In this document: piece by piece, positions 9,687 to 19,225 of the stretch | Layout: each line of letters opens with the position of its first letter | Numbering within the stretch: the first letter of the stretch is position 1 | DNA from: Acidimicrobiaceae bacterium | GTDB taxonomy: Bacteria; Actinomycetota; Acidimicrobiia; Acidimicrobiales; RAAP-2 | NCBI GenBank assembly: GCA_003134515.1 | Contig: PLBM01000042.1 | Coordinates: 1-50,535 of the forward strand | Reading direction: 5' to 3' | DNA length: 50,535 bases | Program-made: the position numbers and the translations under genes | Notes under the pieces: model-generated | The model's database searches: none | Told to the model about the DNA's origin: nothing | The model's input: the letters and a program-made list of their open reading frames with translations, nothing else

Positions 9687-10849
9687 CGACCCGGGTCGTG
9701 AGGAACATCGGTGAACTGACGACGAACGATCCCGCGATCGGCGACGAGAGCTCGCTCGGGCGGCTCTTGGACGCGGCGATGGTAGTTGACGACGAGCGGG
9801 TTCTCTGGATCGGGCCAAACGCGAACGCACCCGATGCCGACGAGGCGTTTGATGCGAAGAACGGCGCGGTCATCCCGGGATTCGTCGACTCGCACACTCA
9901 TCTGGTCTTCGCAGGCGAACGAAGTGACGAGTTTGAAGCGCGCATGGCCGGTGTGCACTACGACGGCGGGGGTATTGGGCGAACGGTCGGGGCCACACGC
10001 GCCGCGTCTCGTGACGAACTGCGACAAGGAACGAAAAAGCGCATCGCCGAACTCTTTGCGGGTGGCGTGACGACGGTGGAGATCAAGTCGGGATATGAAC
10101 TTACAACCGAGGGCGAAGCGAGAGAGCTCGAGATTGCGCAAGAGTTCACCGATGAGGTGACCTGGCTCGGTGCGCACGTCGTACCGCCGGAGTTCAAGAA
10201 CAATCGCGAGGGCTACGTGGAACTGCTCTGTTCGACGATGCTCGACTCGTGCGCTCCGCTCGCGAAGTGGGCCGACGTCTTTTGCGATCGGGGCGCCTTC
10301 AGTGTCGAAGAAGCACGTGAGGTGCTGGAGCGCTCGCGTGCCGAAGGCCTCTTGTTGCGACTACACGCCAACCAACTCGCGCACAGCGGCGCGGTCGCTC
10401 TCGCGGTGGAACTCGACGCGGCCAGCGTGGACCACTGCACGTTCCTTGAGGACAGCGACATCGATCTCTTGAGTGCGTCAGCGACCGTGGCGACGCTCCT
10501 TCCCGGGGCAGAGTTCTCGACCCGCTCGGAGTACCCTTCCGCCCGCCGCCTGCTCGACGCCGGGGTCACGGTGGCCCTTGCGACGGACTGCAATCCGGGG
10601 TCCTCGTACGTGACGAGCATGGCCTTTGTTATGGCGCTCGCGGTGCGAGAGATGTTCATGAGCATCGACGAAGCGCTGTTCGCCGCTACCAAAGGTGGCG
10701 CCCTCGCCCTTCGTCGTAACGACGTTGGACATCTCGGCATTGGCGCGCGGGCTGACTTTGCGATTCTGGACGCGCCGCGAGCCGCCCACTTGGTCTATCG
10801 ACCCGGCGGCAACGTGGTTAGGGACGCGTATCGCTCTTCGAAGTCTTGA
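9683..10849 (+). CDS. hutI: imidazolonepropionase
   Basis: Amidohydrolase motif [56 protein letters not shown] overlap with hutU. Confidence 0.95.
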   Translation: MTTRVVRNIGELTTNDPAIGDESSLGRLLDAAMVVDDERVLWIGPNANAPDADEAFDAKNGAVIPGFVDSHTHLVFAGERSDEFEARMAGVHYDGGGIGRTVGATRAASRDELRQGTKKRIAELFAGGVTTVEIKSGYELTTEGEARELEIAQEFTDEVTWLGAHVVPPEFKNNREGYVELLCSTMLDSCAPLAKWADVFCDRGAFSVEEAREVLERSRAEGLLLRLHANQLAHSGAVALAVELDAASVDHCTFLEDSDIDLLSASATVATLLPGAEFSTRSEYPSARRLLDAGVTVALATDCNPGSSYVTSMAFVMALAVREMFMSIDEALFAATKGGALALRRNDVGHLGIGARADFAILDAPRAAHLVYRPGGNVVRDAYRSSKS

Positions 10850-10955
10850 CGAGATAGGGATTGTGCGTTGGGAGACGCGGATTGGCCAGTGGTCGGCAGA
10901 CGAGCGACATATCGAAGTTAGTTCTTTCGAGAGTCACCACTTTAAGAGCGTCTGG

Positions 10956-11819
10956 TTACGACGCCTTATCAATTCTGATATCACCCGAGACGGTGTTCAC
11001 CTTGATGTTGAGCGACTCCTCGTCGTTCGCGCCTTCGCCTGACGAGTCAAGATCGATGTTCGAGCCCATGTCGCCCGAGACAGTCCGGCCGTTCACGTCG
11101 ACGGCAAGTCCATGGGCTACGCGAACCTTGACGTCGCCTGAGACGACCCGCACGAGTAGATCGCCAGGGCGATCGGCCGAGACGACCACGTCGCCCGAGG
11201 CGCTCATGATCTCGGTCTTCGTCGCGGCACCGAGGCAGTCCACGTCACCCGAGGCGCTGCGGCACGTCAGGCTCTCGAGCACGCGCCCGGCGTGTACGTC
11301 ACCCGAGGCGGTATGCACTTCGAGGTTCGTCGATGAATCGGGCACGTCTACGTCGCCCGAGACGCTGGCTACAGTCACGTGGTCGAGTGTTCCGTGAGCG
11401 GAGGTGTCGCCCGAAACGGTGGCGACCTCCAGAGAGGATTGTTGGGGCAGCACGACCAATACGTCGAGGTCGGAATGGCCAAAGTCGAGCCACCTCCTTT
11501 TCGCCCCCGCCCGAAAGCTCTTCCGCGAATCAGAGTGCTCGCCGGGCTGCGTTCGAATCTCCAACTTGTTGCTCGCGGCGTCGAAGTGGACTTTCGCGAG
11601 TTCCAAAAGCTGCTCGTCCTTTGTCGAGTTGACACTCAGCGTGACCTCGAGTAGGTGACCTTCGCCGGTGCGCACCGTCACGTCACCGCTACGTGTCGAA
11701 ACCTTTGCGTGCACCGGACCCGAGGGGGAGTAGGACTCCCTCCGTTCACGATCGCTCGCGCCCACGCGGGTCGAGCCCGCCTCGGGGGACACCTTCGCGG
11801 CATTATTTTCGACTGACAT
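10956..11819 (-). CDS. DUF4097-type repetitive beta-strand protein
   Basis: Repeated SGDV/SGDT strands (ASGDVHAGRVLESLTCRSASGDVDCLG...); RBS GAAAGGA before ATG. Confidence 0.8.
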   Translation of the reverse strand: MSVENNAAKVSPEAGSTRVGASDRERRESYSPSGPVHAKVSTRSGDVTVRTGEGHLLEVTLSVNSTKDEQLLELAKVHFDAASNKLEIRTQPGEHSDSRKSFRAGAKRRWLDFGHSDLDVLVVLPQQSSLEVATVSGDTSAHGTLDHVTVASVSGDVDVPDSSTNLEVHTASGDVHAGRVLESLTCRSASGDVDCLGAATKTEIMSASGDVVVSADRPGDLLVRVVSGDVKVRVAHGLAVDVNGRTVSGDMGSNIDLDSSGEGANDEESLNIKVNTVSGDIRIDKAS

Positions 11820-12047
11820 GGTGAATTCCTTTCAACTAATACTTACGAGGACTCTCCTCGCGACCTTCGCGGGAAAGTGGAGCAATTGGCCTAACGGTCG
11901 TAGGAAGAAGTCGTCGCATGAATGACGCTCGCCTCCGCAAGCCTCGAAGTTCAGCGTGCCGCGACGTGCGCCGCGAAAAGTCTCGTAGGGCGCGTAGCTC
12001 CGTACTGGAATTGGCAGATTTCTCATCGGTTGTCACACATCCCTTAA

Positions 12048-12503
12048 TTAGGCGCGGCCCTTGCCGCGAAGTTGGCGTTTTCCAAATGACGACGATCCCG
12101 ATGGTTCGCTTCGTACCGTGCGCTCAAGCGAGCGCACGATCCACGAGTTCACCGACGATCCAACGTCGGTCGCGAGGTGTTCGATGCTCTTTTTGAGTTC
12201 GTCGTTCAGTCGAAGCGCGATACGCGCCGAGTAGTCGCCGGGCGAGGCACCCGCGTCGGCGTTGACGGCGACCAGGCGCGCTAGATGTACCTCGTCACCT
12301 TCGAAATTCAACGTCAACGGCGCGCCGTCGAGGAGGTTGAACTCTTGAACGAGGCCATTCAGCGCGTCGAGGAAGTGCTTCTGGAGTGCGGGCTCGAAGG
12401 CCATGCCCAGACGCTCGATGATCGCCGCCGCCTCGGGCCCGGCAATCTCCGCCAGGTTCTTGAAGTCCTCGCGGATGCTTTGAACAAATTCCGATATCAA
12501 CAT
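12048..12503 (-). CDS. ribbon-helix-helix/HicB-like DNA-binding protein, probably co-transcribed with the DUF4097 gene
   Basis: C-terminal RHH-like segment ARIALRLNDELKKSIEHLATDVGSSVNSWIVRSLERTV. Confidence 0.65.
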   Translation of the reverse strand: MLISEFVQSIREDFKNLAEIAGPEAAAIIERLGMAFEPALQKHFLDALNGLVQEFNLLDGAPLTLNFEGDEVHLARLVAVNADAGASPGDYSARIALRLNDELKKSIEHLATDVGSSVNSWIVRSLERTVRSEPSGSSSFGKRQLRGKGRA

Positions 12504-12536
12504 GATGCGAATATAACATCACTATGATGTCAATAT
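12504..12536. promoter_or_regulatory. candidate operator/promoter of the RHH gene
   Basis: Direct repeat GATG-NN-AATAT at 22-bp spacing (12504, 12526) with embedded IR ACATCA-cta-TGATGT (12516..12530); minus strand reads TTGATA-N18-TATATT then ATG 6 nt later. Confidence 0.45.
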
Positions 12537-12646
12537 CAAGTAATTTCGGTAATTTCTATTTTGTTGTTCTAAACCCATGTATTTCAACGGAAAAGCCGCC
12601 GCGAAGCCCACCGATCGCTTTTCCGTTTCTATCGACCAAAGACAAT

Positions 12647-13456
12647 CTAACTCCGCCGAGGCGCCCAGCGGAACCTGCGAAGGGCGATCACGAAGGCGAC
12701 TGCACCCCAGATCGCGACGACGAACAGGTCATGCCAGGCCCAAACCGAGACCCCGGGCTGAAGTTTAAACGGCGCGTCTACCGCCCTAATGAAATGGTGC
12801 ACAGGGAAAAAGTTGGAGAACTTCGCGAGGCCGGACTTGGGGTTCAAGGGGAACCACAGCCCCGACAAGAACAAGAGTACGAAAAAGACGGCGCTGGTTA
12901 TCGGGCCGGCGGACTCCTGGTTGGGGATAAAGGTGCTGAAGGCTACCCCTATCGCGGAGAAGCTCACGATGCCCACGACGAGTACCACCGCGAAAGCCGC
13001 CCACGCGTGGGGAAAGGAGACGGCGTAGCCGTAGCGGCCGATGGCCAGCAACAACACGACCTGCACCAACGCCACGATCATCGTGCTCACGAAAATCGAC
13101 ACGAGCAAAACCCACGTCGGTAGTGGGCTCAAGCGGAGCCGCTTCAATAGACCTGTCTCTCGGCGTACTACGAGGATGGTCGCGAGCATGTCAAAACACG
13201 CGGCCATCACGCCGTAAGCCACGAAGCCGGGCACGTAGTACTGGACGAGCCTGATGTTGCCGAGATAACTTATTCGCGAGTTGCCGGCACTGGCGCCCAA
13301 CAAGACGAGAAAGAGCACGGAGAATCCGACCGTAAAGATGGCGCCGGCGCGATTAATCCAGAACGCCATTTGCTCATAGCGCACCTGGTGCGCGACGAGT
13401 CGGATATCGGCGGGGGCGAAGTTGCGGTGCGCTGAGGTATCAGTTCGTTCATTCAT
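12647..13456 (-). CDS. ABC-2 type transporter permease
   Basis: Multiple TM segments, FLSGLWFPLNPKSGLAKFSNFFPVHHFIRAV; adjacent to ATPase. Confidence 0.88.
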   Translation of the reverse strand: MNERTDTSAHRNFAPADIRLVAHQVRYEQMAFWINRAGAIFTVGFSVLFLVLLGASAGNSRISYLGNIRLVQYYVPGFVAYGVMAACFDMLATILVVRRETGLLKRLRLSPLPTWVLLVSIFVSTMIVALVQVVLLLAIGRYGYAVSFPHAWAAFAVVLVVGIVSFSAIGVAFSTFIPNQESAGPITSAVFFVLLFLSGLWFPLNPKSGLAKFSNFFPVHHFIRAVDAPFKLQPGVSVWAWHDLFVVAIWGAVAFVIALRRFRWAPRRS

Positions 13457-14378
13457 GATCGACTCCCTCGCCTTGGTCAGACGCTTGATGCGTGAGGGCT
13501 AGATAAACGTCCTCCAGGGTCTCGCGGGTCACGCTGAGGCCCATCAGGGACAAATTATGCTGGATGGCCCAATTGGTGATGTGGTTGAGGACCGCTAAAT
13601 CGTCATCGGTCTTGAACTCAACGGCGGCGCCGTCGACGTGCGAAGGAGTTATCGGCAATTCCGCCACGCTCACGTTGTGGGGAAGCGTGAAGCGGATCGA
13701 AACGAGACCCCGATCGCGTCCGCCTAGTGACGCCGGTGACCCGTTCGCCACGATATGGCCGCGCGCTAACACGGCGACGTTTTGGGCTAGCGCCTCTACT
13801 TCATCCATGTAGTGACTCGAAAGAAGCACGGTCGTTCCTTCGGACGCGAGCGTGCGAATTAACTCCCACGTCGTGCGTCGAGCGGCCGGGTCGAGGCCCG
13901 TAGTGGGTTCATCGAGGAAGAGTAACTCGGGGTTGCCAATGATCCCCAGCCCGACGTCGAGCCGTCGCTGCTGACCCCCCGAGAGTTTCTTGATTTTGTC
14001 ATCGGCTTTCTCGCGAAGCCCCACGAGTTCAATCACTTCGTCGACCGGACGTGGCGCGGGGTAGAAGCCGGCGTTTCGCTCGAGGACTTGGCGGACAGTG
14101 AAGAACGACTCAACGGCGAGCTCCTGGAGCACCACGCCAATCCGGTTGCGGAGCCACCGTTGGTCGTTGCGCTGGCCGGGGTCAACTCCGAGCACCCGCA
14201 CGTCGCCGCCGTCGCGGCGAGTAAAACCTTCGAAGACTTCGATACAAGTGGTTTTACCCGCGCCGTTTGGCCCTAGTAGCGCAAAGACTTCGCCTTCTTC
14301 AACGTCAAAATTAACGTCATCGACGGCGCGAAGGTCTCCGTAGGACTTGCGAAGGTGCTTCACACTGATTGCGGGCAT
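13449..14378 (-). CDS. ABC transporter ATP-binding protein
   Basis: Walker A LGPNGAGKTT, signature LSGGQQRRLDVGLG, Walker B LLFLDEPTTGLDP. Confidence 0.95.
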   Translation of the reverse strand: MPAISVKHLRKSYGDLRAVDDVNFDVEEGEVFALLGPNGAGKTTCIEVFEGFTRRDGGDVRVLGVDPGQRNDQRWLRNRIGVVLQELAVESFFTVRQVLERNAGFYPAPRPVDEVIELVGLREKADDKIKKLSGGQQRRLDVGLGIIGNPELLFLDEPTTGLDPAARRTTWELIRTLASEGTTVLLSSHYMDEVEALAQNVAVLARGHIVANGSPASLGGRDRGLVSIRFTLPHNVSVAELPITPSHVDGAAVEFKTDDDLAVLNHITNWAIQHNLSLMGLSVTRETLEDVYLALTHQASDQGEGVDHE

Positions 14379-14573
14379 TGCTCACGTTCCAAATCGCGCA
14401 GTCAGGCGCCTAGCGACGACCTGGCAATCAGGAAGAGTATCAGGACAGGTCTGGATCGAGAGTGGCTAACACGTCAGTCACTCGCTTCGACGCGCTTTAT
14501 TCACCATTTGTGTGCAAATTTGCCAATTGCATCTTGGAGAATATTCCTCGCGCCATCAAGTTACGAGGATGCG

Positions 14574-15509
14574 TCAAGTCGTATCGTGGCTCGTCGGCAA
14601 TGGCACAGTCTCTTTTGGCGAATCGGCGTCGTGATTCAGCCGTTCGACGGCGGCGTCAACTTCGCCCCCCACGACGATAGCTAGACCGGTGAGATAGAGC
14701 CAAAAGATGAGAATGGCGACGCTGGCGAAGGCCCCGTACGTCCGTCCGTAGGAATCGAAGCTGGATGTGTAAAAGGAAAAACCGAGCGAGACGACCGCCC
14801 ACAAAAAGGTGGCAAAAAGGGCGCCGGGGCTCGTCCATCGCCATCGCGCGCGCGCTCGATTGGGCGCCATGTAGTAGAGAAGTGACATCAACAGATTCAT
14901 CAACGCCAGCGCGATGACCCAGCGCATCATCGTCCACACCGCGCTAAACGCGGTGCCGCCAAGTGGCGCCGATTCCTTGATGAGGTTGCCCAACTGGGGA
15001 CCGAAGATCACCAGAATCGACGCGGCGCCCCCGAGGATGGTCGCCCCTAGAAGCAGAGGTATCGCTACCGCGCGCTTGTGCAGGAACGTACGGTCCAACG
15101 GCAACCCGAAGGCCATGTCGAGACCTTCTTCGACGATGACCATGCCCGACGTGGCGCTCCAGAGCGCGATCACGCACGCCGCGACGGTGGCGAACAGGTC
15201 AGCTCCGGTGTGTTGAGTGGCGTGGGTGATGGCTGTGGTGAAGACCTGGGCTGCCCCAGCGGGCAGCGATTTGGTTACGCCATTTATCAGGCTGATCACC
15301 ACGTGGCGCGGCACCGTCACCAGAGCGGCGAAGCCCAAGAGGGCAATGATGATCGGGAAGATGGCGAGGAACCAGCGATAGGCGAAGGCGCCTGCGGCCA
15401 TAGTGACGCGATTCAATCTCACGTGGGTCATGGCTGAGCGAAGGACCGCTTTCCACTTCGCAATCCACGCTTCGCTTTCAATGTCCGTACGCAGACGTGG
15501 ATACTTCAT
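14574..15509 (-). CDS. YihY/virulence factor BrkB family membrane protein
   Basis: GAFAYRWFLAIFPIIIALLGF; YYMAPNR; multiple TMs. Confidence 0.88.
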   Translation of the reverse strand: MKYPRLRTDIESEAWIAKWKAVLRSAMTHVRLNRVTMAAGAFAYRWFLAIFPIIIALLGFAALVTVPRHVVISLINGVTKSLPAGAAQVFTTAITHATQHTGADLFATVAACVIALWSATSGMVIVEEGLDMAFGLPLDRTFLHKRAVAIPLLLGATILGGAASILVIFGPQLGNLIKESAPLGGTAFSAVWTMMRWVIALALMNLLMSLLYYMAPNRARARWRWTSPGALFATFLWAVVSLGFSFYTSSFDSYGRTYGAFASVAILIFWLYLTGLAIVVGGEVDAAVERLNHDADSPKETVPLPTSHDTT

Positions 15510-15817
15510 GATGGCCGCATCCCTTGTTCGCCATTTTCGTCAAACGCGTCGTCACCGGCGGTTGGGTGACGAGTTACGGCACTCAGCAAAGGGTGCAACT
15601 ACGTCGTCAACGTTCGCCTAAGGCAATCAACCAATTGAGATCCGGTGTCGTGGACGTTCGTGGTTCGCCGGCGCTCATCTCCAGTGACACGCCCCCGTCC
15701 GCCTTGAGTGGGGGCGCCCCTCCGAGAGAAGCGTCAAGCGGTGATAACGGCTGCGAGGCGGGGGCCCCTAAACGAGCGGCGTCGTTCGACACCTCGACGC
15801 CGCTTAGCAATTCTTCA

Positions 15818-15861
15818 CCGTCGACAGGGACCAAAAGGGGGCTTTGGATCCCTGTCGACGG
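15818..15861. repeat. strong inverted repeat/hairpin, CCGTCGACAGGGACCAAA-loop-TTTGGATCCCTGTCGACGG
   Basis: 13-bp perfect outer stem, inner CCAAA/TTTGG with one bulge. Confidence 0.75.
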
Positions 15862-15866
15862 GCGGA

Positions 15867-15884
15867 CCACCGTGTCCACGGTGG
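15867..15884 (-). terminator. hairpin CCACCGTGTCCACGGTGG 11 bp past the csbD-like stop
   Basis: 8-bp self-complementary arms, directly 3' of the minus-strand CsbD ORF. Confidence 0.45.
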
Positions 15885-15895
15885 GGTTTAACGAA

Positions 15896-16069
15896 CTATT
15901 CCTGGAACGCATCCTTGACTTTCTCGCCGGCCTGCTTAAGGTTGCCCTTCACCTGGTCGGAATTTCCGTCGGTTTCGAGCCGCTGGTTGCCAATCTTCTT
16001 ACCAGCGGCCGCCTTGATCTTGCCCTTGAATATTTGGGTCGCGTTCTTAACTTTGTCTTTGTTCGACAT
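15896..16069 (-). CDS. CsbD family stress protein (57 aa)
   Basis: Manual minus-strand translation MSNKDKVKNATQIFKGKIKAAAGKKIGNQRLETDGNSDQVKGNLKQAGEKVKDAFQE*; absent from the supplied ORF track. Confidence 0.88.
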   Translation of the reverse strand: MSNKDKVKNATQIFKGKIKAAAGKKIGNQRLETDGNSDQVKGNLKQAGEKVKDAFQE

Positions 16070-16140
16070 TCTTGGTCCTGTTTCCTTCTATCAAGGAGAG
16101 GCGATTTCCTCTCACACTTCCTACGAACTTCGGTGAATCA

Positions 16141-16335
16141 CTAATCTCGACGTGCGATGACGGTCACCGGTCTCGCCGTCGCTCGTGTAAGTCGGGGATC
16201 GTTAGCGAGGATTCGTGCGCCGGGCACCCATGGAGGCGTAACACGTCCAGATTCGCCATTGGTTGAATTTTCGATGACGCCACTCGAAGTTCCGCGAGCA
16301 ACGACGGTGCTTAGCGCCATTCGGAGAAGACCCAC
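16141..16335 (-). pseudogene. truncated DUF6458-like gene remnant (intact homologue at 27568..27831)
   Basis: First ~11 codons and the leader match the second locus (MGLLRMALSTVVA vs MGLPGMVLSAIAA), then similarity and TM character stop. Confidence 0.45.
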
Positions 16336-16418
16336 CTCACACCCTCTTCTGACTTCCCTGACGCACTGTCAGGCGAGAAGGAGGCGGGGTCTGGACGTCC
16401 TGATTTGTAGCGTAACAC
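16298..16418 (-). promoter_or_regulatory. leader element copy A, shared with 27793..27913
   Basis: Minus strand GTGTTACG...AGGACGTCCAGACCCCGC...CCTGACAGTGCGTCAGG...GTGGGTCTTC. Confidence 0.65.
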
Positions 16419-16559
16419 CTACTAGGAAATTTCAATCAAGGGCGTCCGAGATCCTCAGGTCTAATGATGCCCACTGCGCCCTGGCTCACCATCGGAGTGG
16501 ACCGACAACTGTGACTCACTGGGCTTTAATTTCACCAGTTCAACCATTGTGTTGCGTCA

Positions 16560-16715
16560 TTAGTAGTAGTGCTTTCGGCCCCCGACCGCGTGGCCCAGTG
16601 CGCCCAGGAGCCAGAGGACCAGTCCGGCGACGAACACAATCGTCCCGAGTGTCCAAACAATGGCGATTCCGGTGATGAGTCCAATGGTCAGAAGTACCAC
16701 GCCAATGAACATCAT
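16560..16715 (-). CDS. DUF6131 family small membrane protein (51 aa), copy A
   Basis: MMFIGVVLLTIGLITGIAIVWTLGTIVFVAGLVLWLLGALGHAVGGRKHYY*. Confidence 0.82.
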   Translation of the reverse strand: MMFIGVVLLTIGLITGIAIVWTLGTIVFVAGLVLWLLGALGHAVGGRKHYY

Positions 16716-16855
16716 GGGGCCTCACTCTTAATTCGTCCTCTTTAGTCTAAGCAGATACGCCGCGGTGACCGTGGCGCGTCGTGTTCTACTACTCTCTCCT
16801 CAAGGTGGGACTCGGGGCCCCCGGCCATTTCGTTGGCGTAGGGAGGGGTGGCACG

Positions 16856-16972
16856 ATGAAGGATTTTCTGATCGAAAGTGACCCGACCACTCGACCGATG
16901 CGCGAGGAGTCTCTCGCCATGAAAGAGGAGCACGCCAAGGATATGTTCGCCCTCCGTGACGGAATTGCGTAA
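16856..16972 (+). CDS. possible small protein (38 aa) MKDFLIESDPTTRPMREESLAMKEEHAKDMFALRDGIA
   Basis: ATG preceded by a strong purine-rich RBS (GGGAGGGG); charged amphipathic content; no family recognised. Confidence 0.4.
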   Translation: MKDFLIESDPTTRPMREESLAMKEEHAKDMFALRDGIA

Positions 16973-16984
16973 TCGACTGTCGGA

Positions 16985-18421
16985 TTGACTAAGTTGAGCG
17001 TCCCCCCGGGCCCGGTCACCACGCTCGCCCGAGCTGTTCGAGAACGTCGCGTCAGCGCCACCGCCCTCGTCGTCGCCTCGATTGAACGCCTCGAGCGCGC
17101 CGAAGTATTGAACGTATTGGCCGAAAAGACCTTCGACGAGGCTCTACAGTTGGCGCGTCGCGTCGACGACGAAGGTTCTCTTCAGGGCGCGTTGGCCGGC
17201 GTCCCGACGTTGATCAAGGATCTCGAAGACCTGGCCGGTCACCCGACGCGCAAGGGCTCAATGGCCCTGCGTGACGCGCCGCTCGCGCTGAGTAATGGTG
17301 TCGTGCCGGGTCGACTTCTTCACGCGGGTGCCATCGTCGTTGGAAAGTCGACGCTGCCTGAGTTCGCGATCGAGGGATACACCGCGAACCTCTTGACCGG
17401 CGTCACGCGCAATCCTTGGAACCTCGACTACGCACCGGGCGGCTCAAGTGGTGGATCGGCCGCCGCACTCGCCGCCGGCTTGGTCGGCGTGGCGACCGCG
17501 ACGGACGGCGGCGGCTCGGTTCGCATCCCCGCCGCGCTCTGTGGGCTGGTCGGATTAAAGCCCACCAACGGCGTGGTGGGACGATGGCCGGTCCCCGACT
17601 GGATTGACTACTCCACCGATGGACCGTTGGCGACCTCAAGCGACGATCTGCGTCTTCTCTTTGACGTCATGTGCGGCCCCGTGGCCGGCGATCCGACGTC
17701 GCCGCCGGCCACCTTGCTTAACCAATGGTCTCTACCCGAGGGCCGATCGGTGCGGCTCTTCGCGGCCGAGAGGACCTCACCCTTCGGGCCGCTCAGTCGA
17801 CCGGTCGCCGCTCTCTTTCACGAGGCCGTCGACGCGTTCGCCGATCGTTTCAACGCGCAGGTCACGTGGCTCGAGGCGGAGGGGCTCTTTCGCGACGGCG
17901 ACCCGGACCTGGACTGGTTCACCATAACGAGCGCTGAACACGTGGCCTCACTGGGCCGAGATTGGGTGAATGAGCACATGGATGAGTTCCACGTGGCCAC
18001 CCAGGAGTTCCTCGGTACGGGACTTCGTATCGCCATCGACGAGTACCTCGCTGCTCGGCGACGACGATATCTCTATGTTCGAACGCTCGATGAGCTGTTG
18101 AGTCCCCACGGCCTACTGCTCACCCCCGCCGTCGCGGCGGAGGGCTGGCTCGCCGACGGGCGAATGCACACTGGCGCCAGCGTGCAGGGACTCGCGCCCG
18201 AGGTCTATTCGACCGCGTTGCAGAACGTGACGGGCCATCCCGCCCTCAGCCTTCCGTTCGGGCACCTCCCCTCGGGCGTGCCCTTTGGGCTTCAGGTCAC
18301 GGCCGAGCACTATCGCGACCACCGCTTGTTGGACGTCGCGGCGCTGATGGAAGCGGCCTATCCCTGGGCGCGCGTGGCGCCGGGCTACGAGGGGCTCGAA
18401 ACGATTCTGGAAGTGCTCTAG
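16985..18421 (+). CDS. amidase family protein
   Basis: Amidase signature [47 protein letters not shown]. Confidence 0.93.
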   Translation: MTKLSVPPGPVTTLARAVRERRVSATALVVASIERLERAEVLNVLAEKTFDEALQLARRVDDEGSLQGALAGVPTLIKDLEDLAGHPTRKGSMALRDAPLALSNGVVPGRLLHAGAIVVGKSTLPEFAIEGYTANLLTGVTRNPWNLDYAPGGSSGGSAAALAAGLVGVATATDGGGSVRIPAALCGLVGLKPTNGVVGRWPVPDWIDYSTDGPLATSSDDLRLLFDVMCGPVAGDPTSPPATLLNQWSLPEGRSVRLFAAERTSPFGPLSRPVAALFHEAVDAFADRFNAQVTWLEAEGLFRDGDPDLDWFTITSAEHVASLGRDWVNEHMDEFHVATQEFLGTGLRIAIDEYLAARRRRYLYVRTLDELLSPHGLLLTPAVAAEGWLADGRMHTGASVQGLAPEVYSTALQNVTGHPALSLPFGHLPSGVPFGLQVTAEHYRDHRLLDVAALMEAAYPWARVAPGYEGLETILEVL

Positions 18422-18452
18422 GGCATCGAAACTCTCGGGGTGCTGTGAAACA

Positions 18453-19079
18453 ATGGGTGTCGTGTACGTTCCTTCCAAGCACGCGCTGAACGACGACGAC
18501 GCGTGGCAAGTCGTCAAGGACGCCGGCGCCGGGATGCTCGTTATCGATACGCCGAACGGACTAGCCAGCGTCTACGTGCCCGTGGTGGTGAGCGAGGATC
18601 GGCGAACTATGTGGTCACACCTCGCTAAGGCCAATCCCTGGTGGCAAGGGGTGGGTAGCGACACCGACGTGCTCGCGCTCTTTCTGGTGGCGAGCGCGTA
18701 CGTGTCGCCGACGTACTACCCGAGCCGTCTGGAGAACCCGGGCGTCGTGCCGACGTGGAACTACGTGGCGGCCGAGGTACGCGGGCGACTGACGCTCCAT
18801 GAGGACCCCGATTGGAAATTGAACCAGGTTCGTGGCGTCACCAGCCAGTTCGAACGGGGTCGTGAACCTGAGTGGCGCGTCGACGATATGGATCCCACGT
18901 ATCGAGAGCAGCAGCTCAAGGCGATAGTTGGGATTGAAATTGACGTGCTCTCTATCGAGGGCAAGGCCAAGATGTCGCAGAATCGCCCCGAAATCGACCA
19001 GCGGAGCGTGCAAGGTCACCTGGCTGAGGGATCACTCAGCGAACAGAATGTCGCCCTGCGAATGAATCCCCCGCAGTAG
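18453..19079 (+). CDS. PaiB-like FMN-binding negative transcriptional regulator
   Basis: HLAKANPWW; SPTYYPSRLENPGVVPTWNYVAAEVRGRL; KAIVGIEIDVLSIEGKAKMSQNRP. Confidence 0.9.
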   Translation: MGVVYVPSKHALNDDDAWQVVKDAGAGMLVIDTPNGLASVYVPVVVSEDRRTMWSHLAKANPWWQGVGSDTDVLALFLVASAYVSPTYYPSRLENPGVVPTWNYVAAEVRGRLTLHEDPDWKLNQVRGVTSQFERGREPEWRVDDMDPTYREQQLKAIVGIEIDVLSIEGKAKMSQNRPEIDQRSVQGHLAEGSLSEQNVALRMNPPQ

Positions 19080-19225
19080 TTCGCACTTTTGAGTTCGACC
19101 GGCCGCGCCGATCGCCCTGTCTCGTCGCGACCATCCTCCCCGAGTGGGCAATCGGCGCTATTTTCTTCATAGGTGTTGCACGGGCGACACCGGCGACGCG
19201 ATTCATTGCAGTTTCGTCGTAGTTC

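Noticed and set aside
12524-13123. 199-aa plus-strand ORF opposite the ABC-2 permease
   Set aside because: Antisense to a clear membrane permease; no domain
14355-14684. 109-aa and 72-aa plus-strand ORFs between ABC ATPase and BrkB genes
   Set aside because: Likely promoter/intergenic DNA overlapping the BrkB 3' end; no family or RBS support
15690-15890. Hairpin cluster considered as a CRISPR array or transposon end
   Set aside because: No regularly spaced repeats, no cas or transposase genes, no target-site duplication visible
15524-16144. 206-aa plus-strand ORF
   Set aside because: Runs antisense through the CsbD gene and through hairpin sequences; no domain character
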